Source: Sphingomonas panacisoli (GTDB lineage: Bacteria; Pseudomonadota; Alphaproteobacteria; Sphingomonadales; Sphingomonadaceae). From it: 64,000 bases of DNA. The translations under genes and the position numbers were made by a program. Each line of letters begins with the position of its first letter. Within the stretch, counting starts at the first letter, position 1. The stretch is taken from NCBI RefSeq assembly GCF_007859635.1, contig NZ_CP042306.1:1-64000 (forward strand), written 5' to 3'. This document shows positions 11,311 to 22,060 of the stretch, in pieces. The notes beneath the pieces are model-generated. The model had not been told where the DNA came from, searched no databases, and saw only the letters and a program-made list of their open reading frames with translations.

Positions 11311-13474
11311 TTAGTCCTTCACAAAACCGATCCTGTCGAGCGCGGGCTGGATTTCGGGTTCGACATGAACAGCTTCCACAACAGCCCGGTGCGGTAGTTC
11401 TCGATCATCGCGACGGTCTGCGCCTGGTCGAGCGCCATATAGGCTTCCTCGTACCAGCCCTGACTCTCGTTGAACGAATCGGGGAAGCCGTACACGCCCC
11501 ACAGGCGCGGCCCGAGGTCGCGGTAATAATGCCGCAGCGCGCATCGATCCCTGCGGCGTATAGGCATCGCGCCCAGTGCCGCGTGGACTTCGAGCGTGCC
11601 GTTGTCGTCGCGCTGGAGCGGCCGGCCGCCGCCATTGTTGACCCCGGCGGAAAAGCCCCAGGCATCGTCGCCATAACCCGACCATTTGCGCGGATTTTCC
11701 AGCGCATAGGCGCGCTGTATCAGCATGATGTTGCGGTTGTTGGTGAAATAGTTGGCGTATTTGTCGCGCTTGCCGCGCGGGTCGAAGCCCAGGAACGAGA
11801 ATTGGGTGAAGAACGCCTCGGCGCCGTTCCCTTCGCCGACCTCAGCTTGTAGCCGTAATAGCTGTTGCCGTTGATGAAATGGTCGCCTTCGGTCGTGCGG
11901 CTCCAGCCTTGGCGGTATTTGATCGCGGTCTCCGACTGGCCGGCCCAGCCGCTATGCCACAGGCTCGCGGGGGACGCCGTGCGTCGGCGATGCGATGGCG
12001 AGGATGTACGCGATCGCCGACCCGTTCCAGCCGATCAGCGGGTGGTTGATGTAGAAGCCGTAGTTCGGCGACCAGTGCCAATAGAGGAAATCGCTGTCGG
12101 GGCGCTGGCGGTACCAGTCCCATTCGACGCCCTTCCATAGCGTCGTGACCGTATCGCGAATCTCGCGCTCGGCGGGCGTGGCGCGCGTGAAATATTGCCG
12201 CGCGGTCAGCAAGCCCTGCATCATGAACGCGGTCTCGATCAGGTCGCCGCCATTATCGTACTTGCCGAAATAGGCCATCGTCTTGCCGGTATTGCCGTTC
12301 AGGAAATGCGGCCAGACGCCGTGGTAGCGGTCGGCGGTCTTCAGGAAATGCAGGATCTTGAGGGAATCGATCGACCCCCTGCTGACGCGTCACGAAGCCG
12401 CGGTCGATCCCGACGAGCAGCGCCATCACGCCGAACCCCGACCCGCCCATCGCGACCTGATCGGGATCGCCGGGCGTGATCTCCATCGCCAGGCCGGCCT
12501 TGGGATGCGCGCCGTCCCAATAATATTTGAACTGCGCTTCCTGAACCATTGTCATCAGGTCGTCGTCGCTCATCGCGCGAGTCCGCGCACCGACCGTCGC
12601 GGAGACCGGGCTTTCGTTGCCCGCCGCATCGACCGCGGTGATGCGATAGCTCGCCTTGACGCCGATCGGCCCGATGAAATCCTGATAGCGATTCCACCCG
12701 ACGCGCTGACTGCCGACCCATTCGTACGGCTTGCCGCCGACCGAGCGATAGATGCGATAGCTTTCGGTATCGGATGCACTTGCCTGCCAGTTCAGTTCGA
12801 CATGGCGTTCGTAACCCTTCGCGGTCAGACCGGCAGGGGCAGGCGGGGCGACCATGTCGGTCGTCGTCGTATCGACCACGCGAACGTCGTCGATGATCAG
12901 ACTGTGCGGCTTGCCGTCGTCGAGCCCCCTGGACGAAGGTCATCCGCGCGAGCTTGTTGGGATCGAACTTCTGGTCCTCGGTGCCCTTGGTCGCGCTCTT
13001 GAACGCGGCGAACGGCAGGACGATGCGCGTCCATTGCCGGGCCGTGATGCGGGGCAGTTCGATCGCCGGATTGCCGTTGCCGCCCTGGTCGCCGAGCATC
13101 AGCCGCGGCGTGTTGGCGGGCGTGATCTCGTCGTCGGCATACACCCACAGGCTGAGCGCGTCGCCGCGGAAATCGGTCAGCGATCCCCAGAAACGCGATG
13201 GTTCGATCGACGCCCACCAGCTGCCGCCGCGCGCCGAAGTCCAACTCAGCCGGATCGCGTTGGGCGGCGAATGCGTGATCCGTGTCTCGAGCGGCAGCTT
13301 GCCCTTGACCAGATCGAGCTTCGACGGCCCGACCTGCTCGCCCGACGACCACAGATACCAGCCGATGCCGCGCGTATTGTCGAACACGACGTGCTGTTCG
13401 TAGACCGAAGCGGCGACCGCCGCGCTGCCGATCGACAGCGCAACTGCGCCGGCGAGGAAATGCGCGAGCCTCAT
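11311..13474 (-). CDS. Modular GH144-type (glucoamylase-like, PF10091) endo-glucanase, frameshifted
   Basis: ATG 13474 opens a signal peptide (MRLAHFLAGAVALSIGSAA, then VAA). About 190 residues of a jelly-roll-like domain follow (VVFDNTRGIGWYLWSSGEQV, LSLWVYADDEITPANTPRLM), resembling a carbohydrate-binding module. A fibronectin type III domain comes next (APAGLTAKGYERHVELNWQA), then the catalytic (alpha/alpha)6 domain: MVQEAQFKYYWDGAHPKAGL, FGVMALLVGIDRGFVTR, FGKYDNGGDLIETAFMMQGL, WKGVEWDWYR, WHWSPNYGFYINHPLIGWN and ALDQAQTVAMIENYRTGLLW. Family members with known activity are endo-beta-1,2-glucanases. The total is about 715 residues. About six indels (near 12,926, 12,366, 11,969, 11,841, 11,545, 11,350) break it. 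Its ATG overlaps the DUF6445 stop. Confidence 0.85.
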
Positions 13475-14145
13475 GCTGATCGTCCCTTGATGAAGATGTT
13501 GGTGGTCAGCCGCCCGACGCGCGGATCGGCGCTGAAGGTCGCATCCGGCGGGATGATCCCCGAATGGAGCATCGATCCGCGATAGATGGCCAGCCGGTCG
13601 CGCACCCCCTCGACCTGGCCGATCTGTTCGTAATGCGGGTTCGATCCGTGGATATACCCGACCGACTGGCTCGCGGCGCGCTTGGCGGTATCGATGAAGG
13701 TGCCGACATTGCCCTGATCGACGATCTCGATGCCGGTCGCGCGCTGGCGGAAGAAGGCGGTGCCGGACGTGTCGGTCAGGTAATGAAGCACCGCGATGTA
13801 ATCGGGATCGGTCGAATCAAAATGAGGCGATCGCTGTTCGGGCGACAGCCGTGCGGGGTCGGCGGTCACCATCGAAAAGCTCGCTTCGATCACGTCGAAC
13901 CCATCGACATCGAAGCCGCCGCCGATGAACGGCGCCGCCGCCTCCAGCGTACGTTCGACATAGGACCAGGCGGCATCGTGCGCGCGGATCGGCTGGCGGA
14001 CGCCGGGATAATAGGTGCCGGCGGCCGACGGGAACGGCACCATCGCCGCCGCCATGTCGATGACGTCGTAGACCGCGCCGGAGAAGTCGTTGACGACGAC
14101 CACCGGGCTTTGCGCCCGTCCGATTCGGCGCAGTTCGGGCGTCAC
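13471..14145 (-). CDS. DUF6445 family protein, 2OG/Fe-oxygenase-like motifs
   Basis: An intact 224-residue protein without signal peptide. It starts at GTG 14145, whose GTGA overlaps the stop of the GH31 gene, and its own TGA overlaps the next ATG. Notable residues are PHFDSTDPDYIAVLHYL (about 122-138), TGTAFFRQ, and a late MLHSG with RLTTNIFI. The H-x-D then distal H layout with a following basic residue recalls the metal triad of prolyl-hydroxylase-like cupins. In sphingomonads and caulobacters DUF6445 genes recur beside TonB receptors and tryptophan-halogenase-like genes, as here. The function is not known. An oxygenase role is inference from the motif alone. Confidence 0.7.
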   Translation of the reverse strand: MTPELRRIGRAQSPVVVVNDFSGAVYDVIDMAAAMVPFPSAAGTYYPGVRQPIRAHDAAWSYVERTLEAAAPFIGGGFDVDGFDVIEASFSMVTADPARLSPEQRSPHFDSTDPDYIAVLHYLTDTSGTAFFRQRATGIEIVDQGNVGTFIDTAKRAASQSVGYIHGSNPHYEQIGQVEGVRDRLAIYRGSMLHSGIIPPDATFSADPRVGRLTTNIFIKGRSA

Positions 14146-16537
14146 GGCTCGATCGCGACGCGCGCCCCCTTGGGCAAATCGGGGAGCGAGAAGCGGAGCG
14201 CGCCGTCCTCGATGCGCACGACGATCTTCTTCGTGCCGAGCATCACCTTAGGCGCCGCGCTCTTCCAGCCATGGATCACCACGTCGAACCCGGTCCACCA
14301 CGGCTTGCACGCACCCGCGCGCGGATCGAACGTCACCGACCCCGCGTCGCAACGGATCGCTTGGCGCAGGAACTGTCCGCGCTGATAGCCATAGCCGTCG
14401 CCGGCATCGAGGTAGAGCGACCCCGCGCAGTCGTCGCCACCCGGATAGACGTTGATCTCGAGCGCGCCCTTGGGCGTCTCGCCGGTCGACTGGACCAGCG
14501 GCTGCTTCGGGATGATCGCGCCCGGCCGGACGAACACCGGTAGCCGGTCGAGCTTGGGTGTTTCGACGGTCTTCGCGGCATCGATCCGCGCGCCGGTCCA
14601 GTAATCGTACCAGCCGACGCCCGGCAGTGCGATGTCGTAGGCCGCAGGGCTCTCCCACGTCATCGGCGGTGCGATCAGCAGGTCGCGGCCGAGCATGAAC
14701 TGGTCCTCGGTCCCGCCGACGCGATCGCCCTTCACGACCTTGGGGTATTCGAGGAAGACCGGGCGCATCAGCGGCAGGCCGGTGCGGCTATTCTCCTCCG
14801 CGAGGCCGTAGATATACGGCATCAAGCGGTAGCGTTCCTCGATATAGCGCCGCCGGATCGCTTCCTGCGCGGGGCCGTGCACCCAGACTTCCTGCTCGGG
14901 TTTCCCCTCTGGTAGTGGTCGCGCATGATCGGGTTGAACGCGCCGACCTCGATCCAGCGGGTCAGCAGCTCGGGCGAGGGGGCGTTGCCCGCGAATCCGC
15001 CGATATCGGCGCCGGCATAGGAAAAGCCCGACAGGCCGAGGCTGACGAGCTGCGTCGTCGATAGCGAGAGGTGCGCCCAGCTCGACGTGTTGTCGCCGGT
15101 CCAGGTCGCCGCACAGCGTTGGCCGCCGGCGTACGACGCGCGGGTCATCACGAACGGGCGCTTGTCGGGGGCGAGCTTCTTCACGCCCTCGAACGTCGCG
15201 CACGAATTGAGCAACCTGGTGATGTTGTGCGTCTCCGCCTGCGTCGTCTTGCGCGTCGCGAAGCCGGGGGAGTCGATGATGTTGACCACGTCGATCGGCA
15301 TGGTCTTGGTCGGCGAGTTGAACACCGCCGGCTCGTTCATGTCGTTCCAGAAGCCGGCGACGCCCATCTTCACGAAGTCGCGATATTGCTCGCCCCACCA
15401 GGTGCGCGCCTTGGTCTGGGTGAAATCGGGGAACAGCGCCGGACCGGGCCAGACCGGACCGACGAACGGCGTGCCGTCGGGATTCTTCATGAAGATGTCG
15501 GCGGCCGTGCCGCTGTCGTATGGCGCATAGCCCTGGTTCGGCGCGTTCGCGATGTGCAGGTCGGTGATGACGACCAGCTTCATCTTCATGCCGTCGAGCT
15601 TCGACACGAGCCCCGGCAGATCGGGATACGCCTTCTTGTCGACCGTGAACGGCCGGTTGCGGTCCTGATAGTCGATGTCGAGCCACAGCACGTCGGCCGG
15701 TATCTTGTCGGCGCGCAAGCGGTCGGCGATGCCCTGCGCCTCGACCTGCGTCATGTAGCTCCAGCGCGACTGCTGGAAGCCGAGCGCCCATCTCGGCGTC
15801 AGCGGCGCAGGGCCGGTCAGATAGGCGTAGTCCTGGACGATGTCCTTCGGATTGGCGCCTGCCATAACGTAGTAATCGACCCCGCCGCCCTCGGCCCCGA
15901 ACGAGAAGGCGGCACGCTCGGACTTGCCGAGGTCCATGAAGCCGCGCCAGCTATTGTCCATGAACAGGCCGTAGGTGCCGCCCGCCTCGTCGAGGCCGAT
16001 GACGAACGGGACCGATTTGTAGATCGGGTCGGTCGCCGGCGAATAGCCGAACTGATCGGTGTTCCAAAAGGTACAGGCGCCGCCGCGGCGATCGAGTGGA
16101 CCGGTCTTGTCGCCCAGCCCGAAGAAATGCTCGTCGTTCGGCATTGCCTTGCGGACGCGAAACCCGCCATTGTCGAAGCGGATCGGGGTGCCGGCCGCGT
16201 CGGCGAGGATGGTCTTGCCGCTCAAATCCTTGATCGTGATCGCCAGCGTCTTCTGGTCGAGCAGCACGATCAGCTGCGCGGTGCGCAGTTCGACGGTCGA
16301 GCCCTGGTCGGCGACGGTCATCGCGACGCGCTTGCCGCGAACCTCGGGCAGCACCGCCCAGCTCGCATCCTCGGGCAGCGCGCCGTCGCCGGCGCGGACG
16401 CGGATGATGTCGTCGCGCGGCGCGCTGATCTCCAGCTTCACGCCGCCCGCCGACGCGACGTAGCGATCGACCGGCTTCGCCGCCGCCATCGCCGGCAGGA
16501 TCAGGGCGGCGGTGGCGAGCAACGAGATCAGGCGCAT
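14142..16537 (-). CDS. GH31 alpha-glucosidase, exported, one frameshift
   Basis: ATG 16537 opens a signal peptide (MRLISLLATAALILPAMAAA). The longer upstream reading into the GH3 gene is rejected. An N-terminal beta-domain (HFFGLGDKTGPLDRRGG) leads to the barrel: PLTPRWALGFQQSRWSYMTQ, DIPADVLWLDIDY-type segment, the nucleophile block FWNDMNEPAVF (Asp near 397), TRASYAGGQRCAATWTGDN with the likely acid/base Asp near 480, and GADIGGF. C-terminal beta-domains include PVFVRPGAIIPKQP. Length is about 798 residues. The enzyme removes non-reducing alpha-linked glucose or a related sugar, retaining configuration. A single indel near 14,905 splits it. It begins one base after the GH3 stop. Confidence 0.9.
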
Positions 16538-16538
16538 C

Positions 16539-18814
16539 TTATGCTCCGGGCTGTAGGACGAAGGTGGCGGACGTTCCGCCCATCGCATGCGGCGCTATCC
16601 ACACGTCGAACGCGCCGGGCTCGGCGTAGGTCTTCCTGTCGGGATGGACGAAACCGAGATCGGCGCGGCTCAGCGTGAAGCTGACGGTCGCCGACTGGCC
16701 GGGCTGGAGATCGAGATGCTTCATCCCCTTCAGCGCGCGGACCGGCTGGGTCAGGCTCGCGACCTTGTCGTTGATGTAGAGTTGCGCGACCTCGTGCATC
16801 GCGCGCGTCCCGGTATTGGTGACGGTCGCGGTGACGGTCATTGATCCCGCACCGGCTAGGGTCGCCGCGTTGACGGTCGTCGGCGAATAGCTCGCGTCCG
16901 AATAGGTCAGGCCATAACCGAACGGGTACAGCGGATCGTCGGTGACCTCGCGGTAGCGCGCCTTGTAATTCTTGTCGTCGGTCAGCTGCGGCCGGCCGGT
17001 GCGGCGATGATTGTAGTAGAACGGCTCCTGGCCCGATGCCTGGGGGAAGCTGACCGGCAGGCGGCCCTGCGGCGCGTAATCGCCGAACACCACGTCGGCG
17101 ACCGAATTGCCGGTCTCGGAGCCCAGGAACCACGTCGCCATGATCGCGGGTGCGTTCTTGACTGCGCCGGTCAACGCCAGCGCGCGGCCGTGGCGCAGCA
17201 GCACGACGATCGGCTTGCCGGTCGCGGCGACGGCCTCGGCCAGCGCCATTTGCGGCGCGGGGATACCGATATCGACGCGCGCCTGCGCCTCGCCCGACAT
17301 GCTGGCGCTCTCACCGAGCAGCAGCACGATGACGTCGGCGTCTTTCGCGAGCTTCACCGCCTTGTCGATCTCGCCGTCGATCGGCGCTTCGTAGTCGCTG
17401 CCACGCGTGACGCTGAGCTTTGCCTTGTCGCCCAGCGCGGCGCGGAAACCCTCCTCGACCGTCACGCAACTCTCATAGTCGGGGAAGTTGGCCCAAGGTC
17501 CGGGATAGTCGCCCTTCTGGCTCACCGCGGGGCCGATCAGGGCGATCTTGCCCTGCTTCTTGAGCGGGAGCAGATTGCCCTCGTTCTTCAGCAGCACCAT
17601 CGACTTGCGCCCGGCCTCGCGCGCCAGCGCGATCGCGTCGGGGCGGCGGATGTCGCGGGCCTCGCGCGCGGGATCGAGCGAGCGGTAGGGATTGTCGAAC
17701 AGCCCGATCGCTTTCTTCACGTACAGCACGCGACGCACCGCGGTATCGACCACCGACATCGGCACGCGACCCGCCTTCACCAGATCGGGAAGGTGCTTCC
17801 AGTACAAACCCGACTGCATCGAGATGTCGCACCCCGCGGTGATCGACTTCACCACCGCGTCGGGCCCATCGGCGGCGAAGCCGTGGAGGATCAATTCCTC
17901 CTCCGACGTATAGTCGCTGACCACCAGCCCCTTGAACCCCCACTCGCCGCGCAGGATGTCGGTGAGCAGATAGTGATTGCCGGTCGACGGCACTCCGGCG
18001 ATGTCGTTGAAGCTCGACATGGTGGTGATCGCGCCGGCGTCGAACGCCGCCTTGAATCCGGGCAAGTGGACTTCGCGCAGCGTCGTGTCGGGAATATCGG
18101 CGGTGTTGTATTCCATCCCGCCCTGCACCGCGCCGTACGCCGCGAAATGCTTGGGGCAGGCGATCATCGAATCGTCGCGGCGGATGTCGGGTCCCTGGAA
18201 CCCGCGGACGCGTGCGCGGGCGAACTGGACGCCGAGCCAGGGATCCTCGCCCGATCCCTCGACCACACGGCCCCAGCGCTGGTCGCGCGCGACGTCGACC
18301 ATCGGCGCGAAGGTCCACATGATGCCCTTGGCCGACGCCTCGACCGCCGAGGCGCGCGCGGTCCGTTCGGCGAGGCCGGTGTCGAAGCTCGCCGCTTCGC
18401 CCAGCGGGACCGGGAAACTGGTCTTCATCCCGTGGATCACGTCGCCAGCGAAGATCAGCGGGATCTTGCGCGGGCTTTCCTCGACCGCGACCTTCTGCAG
18501 CTCGCGGCCGAGCGTGGTGCCGATGCCGTTGAACAGCCCGACGATCTCGCCGCGGCGGATGCGGCCCTTGAGCTCGTCGAGCCCCTGTTCGGCCAGGCCC
18601 GGATTGAGCTTCGACCCTCGGTGCGCGCCGCCAGCGGATCGGAATAGATCGACAGCTGCCCGGCCTTGTCCTGGATGCTCATCGTCCGGATCAGTCGCTC
18701 GATGAACGGGTCGGTCGCGGGCGCGGCCTTGGCGAAGGCGGGCAGCGTCGCCGATACGACCGCGACGGCGGAGGCACCCTTCAGGAGATCACGACGGTTT
18801 ATGTGAACGTTCAC
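16539..18814 (-). CDS. GH3 beta-glucosidase (BglX-like), Tat-type signal, one frameshift
   Basis: The start is GTG 18814 with AGGAGAT upstream. The N-terminus has a twin-arginine signal (NRRDLLKGASAVAVVSATLP), so export folded is likely. The first GH3 domain carries GIMWTFAPMVDVARDQRWGR, EGSGEDPWLG, the KH motif CPKHFAAYGAV, and GLVVSDYTSEEEL with the catalytic Asp (SDY near residue 298, where many members have SDW). The second domain has SMVLLKNEGNLLPL and LLGESASMSGEAQARVDI. A fibronectin-like end has YPFGYGLTYS. Total about 757 residues. It hydrolyses non-reducing beta-glucosyl ends; here sophoro-oligosaccharides are a plausible substrate. One indel near 18,613 splits it. A palindrome spans the start codon. 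Confidence 0.92.
18803..18814 (-). promoter_or_regulatory. Perfect palindrome GTGAACGTTCAC over the GH3 start codon
   Basis: A 12-base perfect palindrome with a central CG covers the GTG start and next three codons of the GH3 gene. LacI-family operators typically are palindromes with central CG, and the two other sites in this locus share the -AACG- core on one side. It could be an operator or chance coding sequence. Confidence 0.35.
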
Positions 18815-18857
18815 TTTTCAACATCTCCTGTTGCGTCATGCCGCGTATCGCGCGGAC

Positions 18858-18889
18858 AAAAAAGGGGAGGCAACCTGGCGGTCCCTCCC
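18858..18889 (-). terminator. Rho-independent terminator after TonB receptor gene
   Basis: On the minus strand GGGAGG (18889-18884) pairs with CCTCCC (18870-18865) around a 13-base loop and is followed by CTTTTTT. It begins 37 bases after the receptor stop and ends about 44 bases before the GH3 start, so it would separate or attenuate receptor and glycosidase transcripts. Confidence 0.7.
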
Positions 18890-18925
18890 TGGATTGCGAC
18901 TAGAGGCCCCCCGACCTCACGAGCG

Positions 18926-21900
18926 TCAGAACTTGAACTTGGCGCCCACCTGGAAGCTGCGGCCGAGCCCGGTCGTGCCGTTTTCTTCGAGCGTCGGGTT
19001 CTGGCCGCTACCCGCACCCCACGCCGAATAGCTGCGGTTGACGCTGTCGAACACGTTGAACGCGGCCGCGCTGAGCTCGAAGTTGGTGCCCCAGGGCAGC
19101 TTGAAGTTCTTGGCGATGCGCAGGTCGAGGTTCTTGTAGGCGATGAACGGCTTCGGGAAGAACACGCCGCCGAAATTACCGTAGCAGCAGGCATTTTCCG
19201 GCGGGTTCGGCTTAAAGATGACGTTGCCGAACGCCGGACCCGAGCTGAGCGTCAACGTGCCCGACAACACCGTGTCGAACGGCCCGCGAACGATGCCGGT
19301 CGCGACGAGGCGGTACTTCTCGACGCCCTGGACGTATTCCCATCCATACGCATCGACGCGCGGGCCGTTGTAGAATTCGTCGTTGTTCGCCAGTTCCTGC
19401 GCGACGTTGGTGCGGGCGCGCTGGATCGTCAGCGCCGTGGTGAAGCCCCAGCGCGTGCTGGCGTTGAACGGCTTTTCTGCGGTCAGGTAGATCGCGGCAT
19501 ACGATGCCTTGCCGCTGTTATCCCCGATGTTGAGCTTGCCGTTGAACCCGGCCAGCTGACCCGCCGCCGGGAAGTTGTCCTCGACCCACTGGTCGCCCTG
19601 CGACGTATAGGTGCCGTTGGGCAGACGGTTGCCGCGGACGAAGCGGAAGATGTTGTTGCTGCGGACATACGAGAGCGTCAGCGAGGTCTGGATCTGGCCG
19701 AACCGCTTGCGCACCCCGACGTTGAACTGGTCGGAATAGGGCAGCTTGGTCTTGTTGTTGAGCAGCCAGACGTCACCGCCGAGACCCGTCGAAATGCCCA
19801 GCGCGCGGAGCGTCGCGACGTCCTTGTACGACGCGCTGTAGGGGATCGTTCCAGCCGGCAAGGTGCCGCCGTTGCCGGCTGCCAGCGCCGCGCAGCTCGC
19901 CTGGTTGGCCGTGGCCGCCCCGGGGTTGCAGAACGTGATCGATACGACCTTCTGGTAATAGGATTTGACCGTCTCGATGCCGGACTCGATGAACAGCGGG
20001 CGGTCGTAATAGCGGCCCGCGCCGGCGAAGAAGATCAGGTCGCGGTCGCCGTTCAGGTCGTAGCTGACGCCCAGGCGCGGCTGGAATGCGCCGTAGAACG
20101 GTTTGCGATTGCTGCCCGTCGAAATGTAGTCGTTCGGGTTGATGCCGGCCGCCTGCCAGCCGGGATAGGCGCGGAGCGCCGCCGCGATGTTGGCGGGGGT
20201 GACGAACTTCTCGTTCTTCGCGTTGTTCTCGAAATCCCACCGCAGGCCGATGTTGAACGTCCAATGCTCGTCGGGCGTCCAGTCGTCCTGCAGGAAGACG
20301 CCGAACTGCGTGTTCTTCGCCGAGGCCGGGCGGAAATCGATCACCGAGATGCGCGCGCCGTACGGCGTGCTACCGGCGAAGTCGGTATAGCCCGCCGCGT
20401 TGAAGAAATAGCCGCCGTTGCTGTACGAATCCTCGGTCCGCTCATACTTGTCGAACGACAGCCGGACGCCGGCCTTGATGACGTGTTGACCGGCGAAGAA
20501 GGTCGCATTGTCCTTGAACGACAGCGTCTTCTGGTTGTCGTTCTGGAAGAAGCTGTTCGCTCCCAGCGCGGCGACCGACCCGAAATCGTTGACGTTCGCC
20601 GACAGCGTGATTTCCGGACCGTCGGTCACGCGCGGCGTGCCGTTGGAAACCTTGCTATAGGCGATCTGCAGCTCGTTCAGGAAACCTTCGCTGCGATGGC
20701 TCCATTCGAACTGGAAGTTCTTGACGTCGTTGTTGAGGAAGTGGCCGTGGCTCGGGACCGAGGTGCCGCCGTAATCGGCCAGGTTCTTTTCCTTGCGGAC
20801 GAAGCCGGTGAGGTTGATCGTGTCCTCGTTGGTCGCGAACAGGGTCAGCTTGCCGAAATACAGGCGCTGCTTGAACGTCTGCGGATAGCTGCCGTTATAA
20901 AGCGACTGGATGCTCGCCGGCACCGGCGCGCCGAAATTGACCGTGGTCGACGGCGACTTCTTGTCCTGGCCTTCGAACGCGAAATAGAAGTGCAGGACGT
21001 TCTTGATGATCGGCCCGCCGAGATCGGCGCCGTATTGCTTGCGGTTGTAATCGGGCTTGGGGTTGGTCCCGTTGGGATTGTTCGCTTTGCCCGCGCGGTC
21101 GAAATAGGGGCCGCGAGATGAACGACTTCGGCTGATATTCGATAAACGCGTCGCCGCTGAACTTCTGGCCGCCGGTCTTGGTCACGGCGGTGATGATCGC
21201 CGATCCGGCCTGTTCGTATTCCGCCTTGAAGTTCTGCGTGTTGACCGCGAATTCCTGCACCGCGAGCTGCGGGAAGGGATTGCCCTGCGAGAAGTTCTGA
21301 CCCGACAGGCCGCCATGGTTGATCGGGTTCTTCAGCGAGAAGCCGTCGATGAACACGTTGGTGTTGTCCGGGCTGGTCGCGCCGGCCTGGACCTGGCGGT
21401 TGCTGCCCGGGGGCGACACGTTGACGCCGGGGGCGAGCGCCGCGAAGTTCAGGAAGTTACGATCGCTCTGCGGCAGGTTTTCGATCTGCGCGCGGCTGAC
21501 GCTGGTCGAGACGCCCGACGCGCGGGGATCGACGCGGCCGCGTGAGCCGGTGACGACGATGTCCTTGCCCGGGCTGGTGGTCGCGGCGGCTGCAGCGGCG
21601 GCGGTCGCCAGATCGGCAACGATCGTCTGGCCGACCGGCGCGACGACTTCGATCGGCTGTTCGTCGTTGACCTGCACGCGATAGGTCGAGGGGCGCAGGC
21701 CGATGGCGTTATAGTTGCCGTTGGCGTCGGTCTTCACCGTGACGCGTTGGCCGGTGACTTCGTCGGTGACGGTGACCGTCGCGCCGGGTTGGGCGCCGTC
21801 GACATGTCCCTGGATCGCGGCGGTCGACGTCGACTGTGCAGCGGCAGGCGTTGCCGTCACGAGCGCCATCGCCATCGCGACACCGGAGATACCGAGTGCG

Positions 21901-21932
21901 AGGCCGGACCGCGTCGAAGTATATTTCCGCAT
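18926..21932 (-). CDS. TonB-dependent receptor with carboxypeptidase-regulatory-like domain, one frameshift
   Basis: The outer-membrane gate of the glucan locus. A signal peptide (to about residue 33, AMALVTATPAAAQ) is followed by a beta-sandwich domain (AAIQGHVDGAQPGATVTVTD, then GNYNAIGLRPSTYRVQV), and then the plug (KDIVVTGSRGRVDPRASGVS, LPQSDRNFLNFAALAPGVNV, IITAVTKTGGQKFSGDAFIE). The barrel runs to the end, GRSFQVGAKFKF, with the terminal aromatic residue used by the BAM complex. Total about 1,000 residues. The N-terminal sandwich plus plug is typical of oligosaccharide-type receptors in this group. A single indel near 21,112 splits the frame. Its promoter region carries a perfect LacI-type palindrome. 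Confidence 0.92.
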
Positions 21933-21955
21933 TTTTCTCTCCCCTACGCCGGTTT

Positions 21956-21969
21956 TGTAACCGGTTACA
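21956..21969. promoter_or_regulatory. LacI-type operator TGTAACCGGTTACA
   Basis: A perfect 14-base palindrome with central CG, 24 bases upstream of the TonB receptor start and just downstream of a TTGACA promoter. A near copy stands before the ABC/LacI operon. Binding by the LacI protein encoded at 24,804 is inferred from proximity and operator class. Confidence 0.75.
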
Positions 21970-21981
21970 TCAACGCTGTGG

Positions 21982-22010
21982 ATACTCGTTACCTAACTTC
22001 ACCCTGTCAA
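21982..22010 (-). promoter_or_regulatory. Probable sigma-70 promoter of the TonB receptor gene
   Basis: On the minus strand TTGACA (22010-22005) is followed after 17 bases by GAGTAT (21987-21982). Transcription would begin near 21,975, so a repressor at 21956-21969 would sit directly on the start of the transcript. The -35 is perfect; the -10 is weak. Confidence 0.5.
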
Positions 22011-22060
22011 GCCCGTCCCGCGCTTTGCTTTTACCTGTGGCGCTTTTGCTACGCGCGCGG

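Noticed and set aside
17007..18647. Long plus-strand frame opposite GH3 (and a similar one at 15,071-16,678 opposite GH31)
   Set aside because: Same antisense artefact of GC-rich codons; low-complexity His/Arg-rich product and no family features.
18803..21121. A 772-codon open frame on the plus strand opposite the TonB receptor
   Set aside because: It is the antisense of a well-supported receptor gene. High GC removes stops from this frame, the translation is Arg/Val/Ala-rich with no motif, and it lacks a ribosome-binding site.
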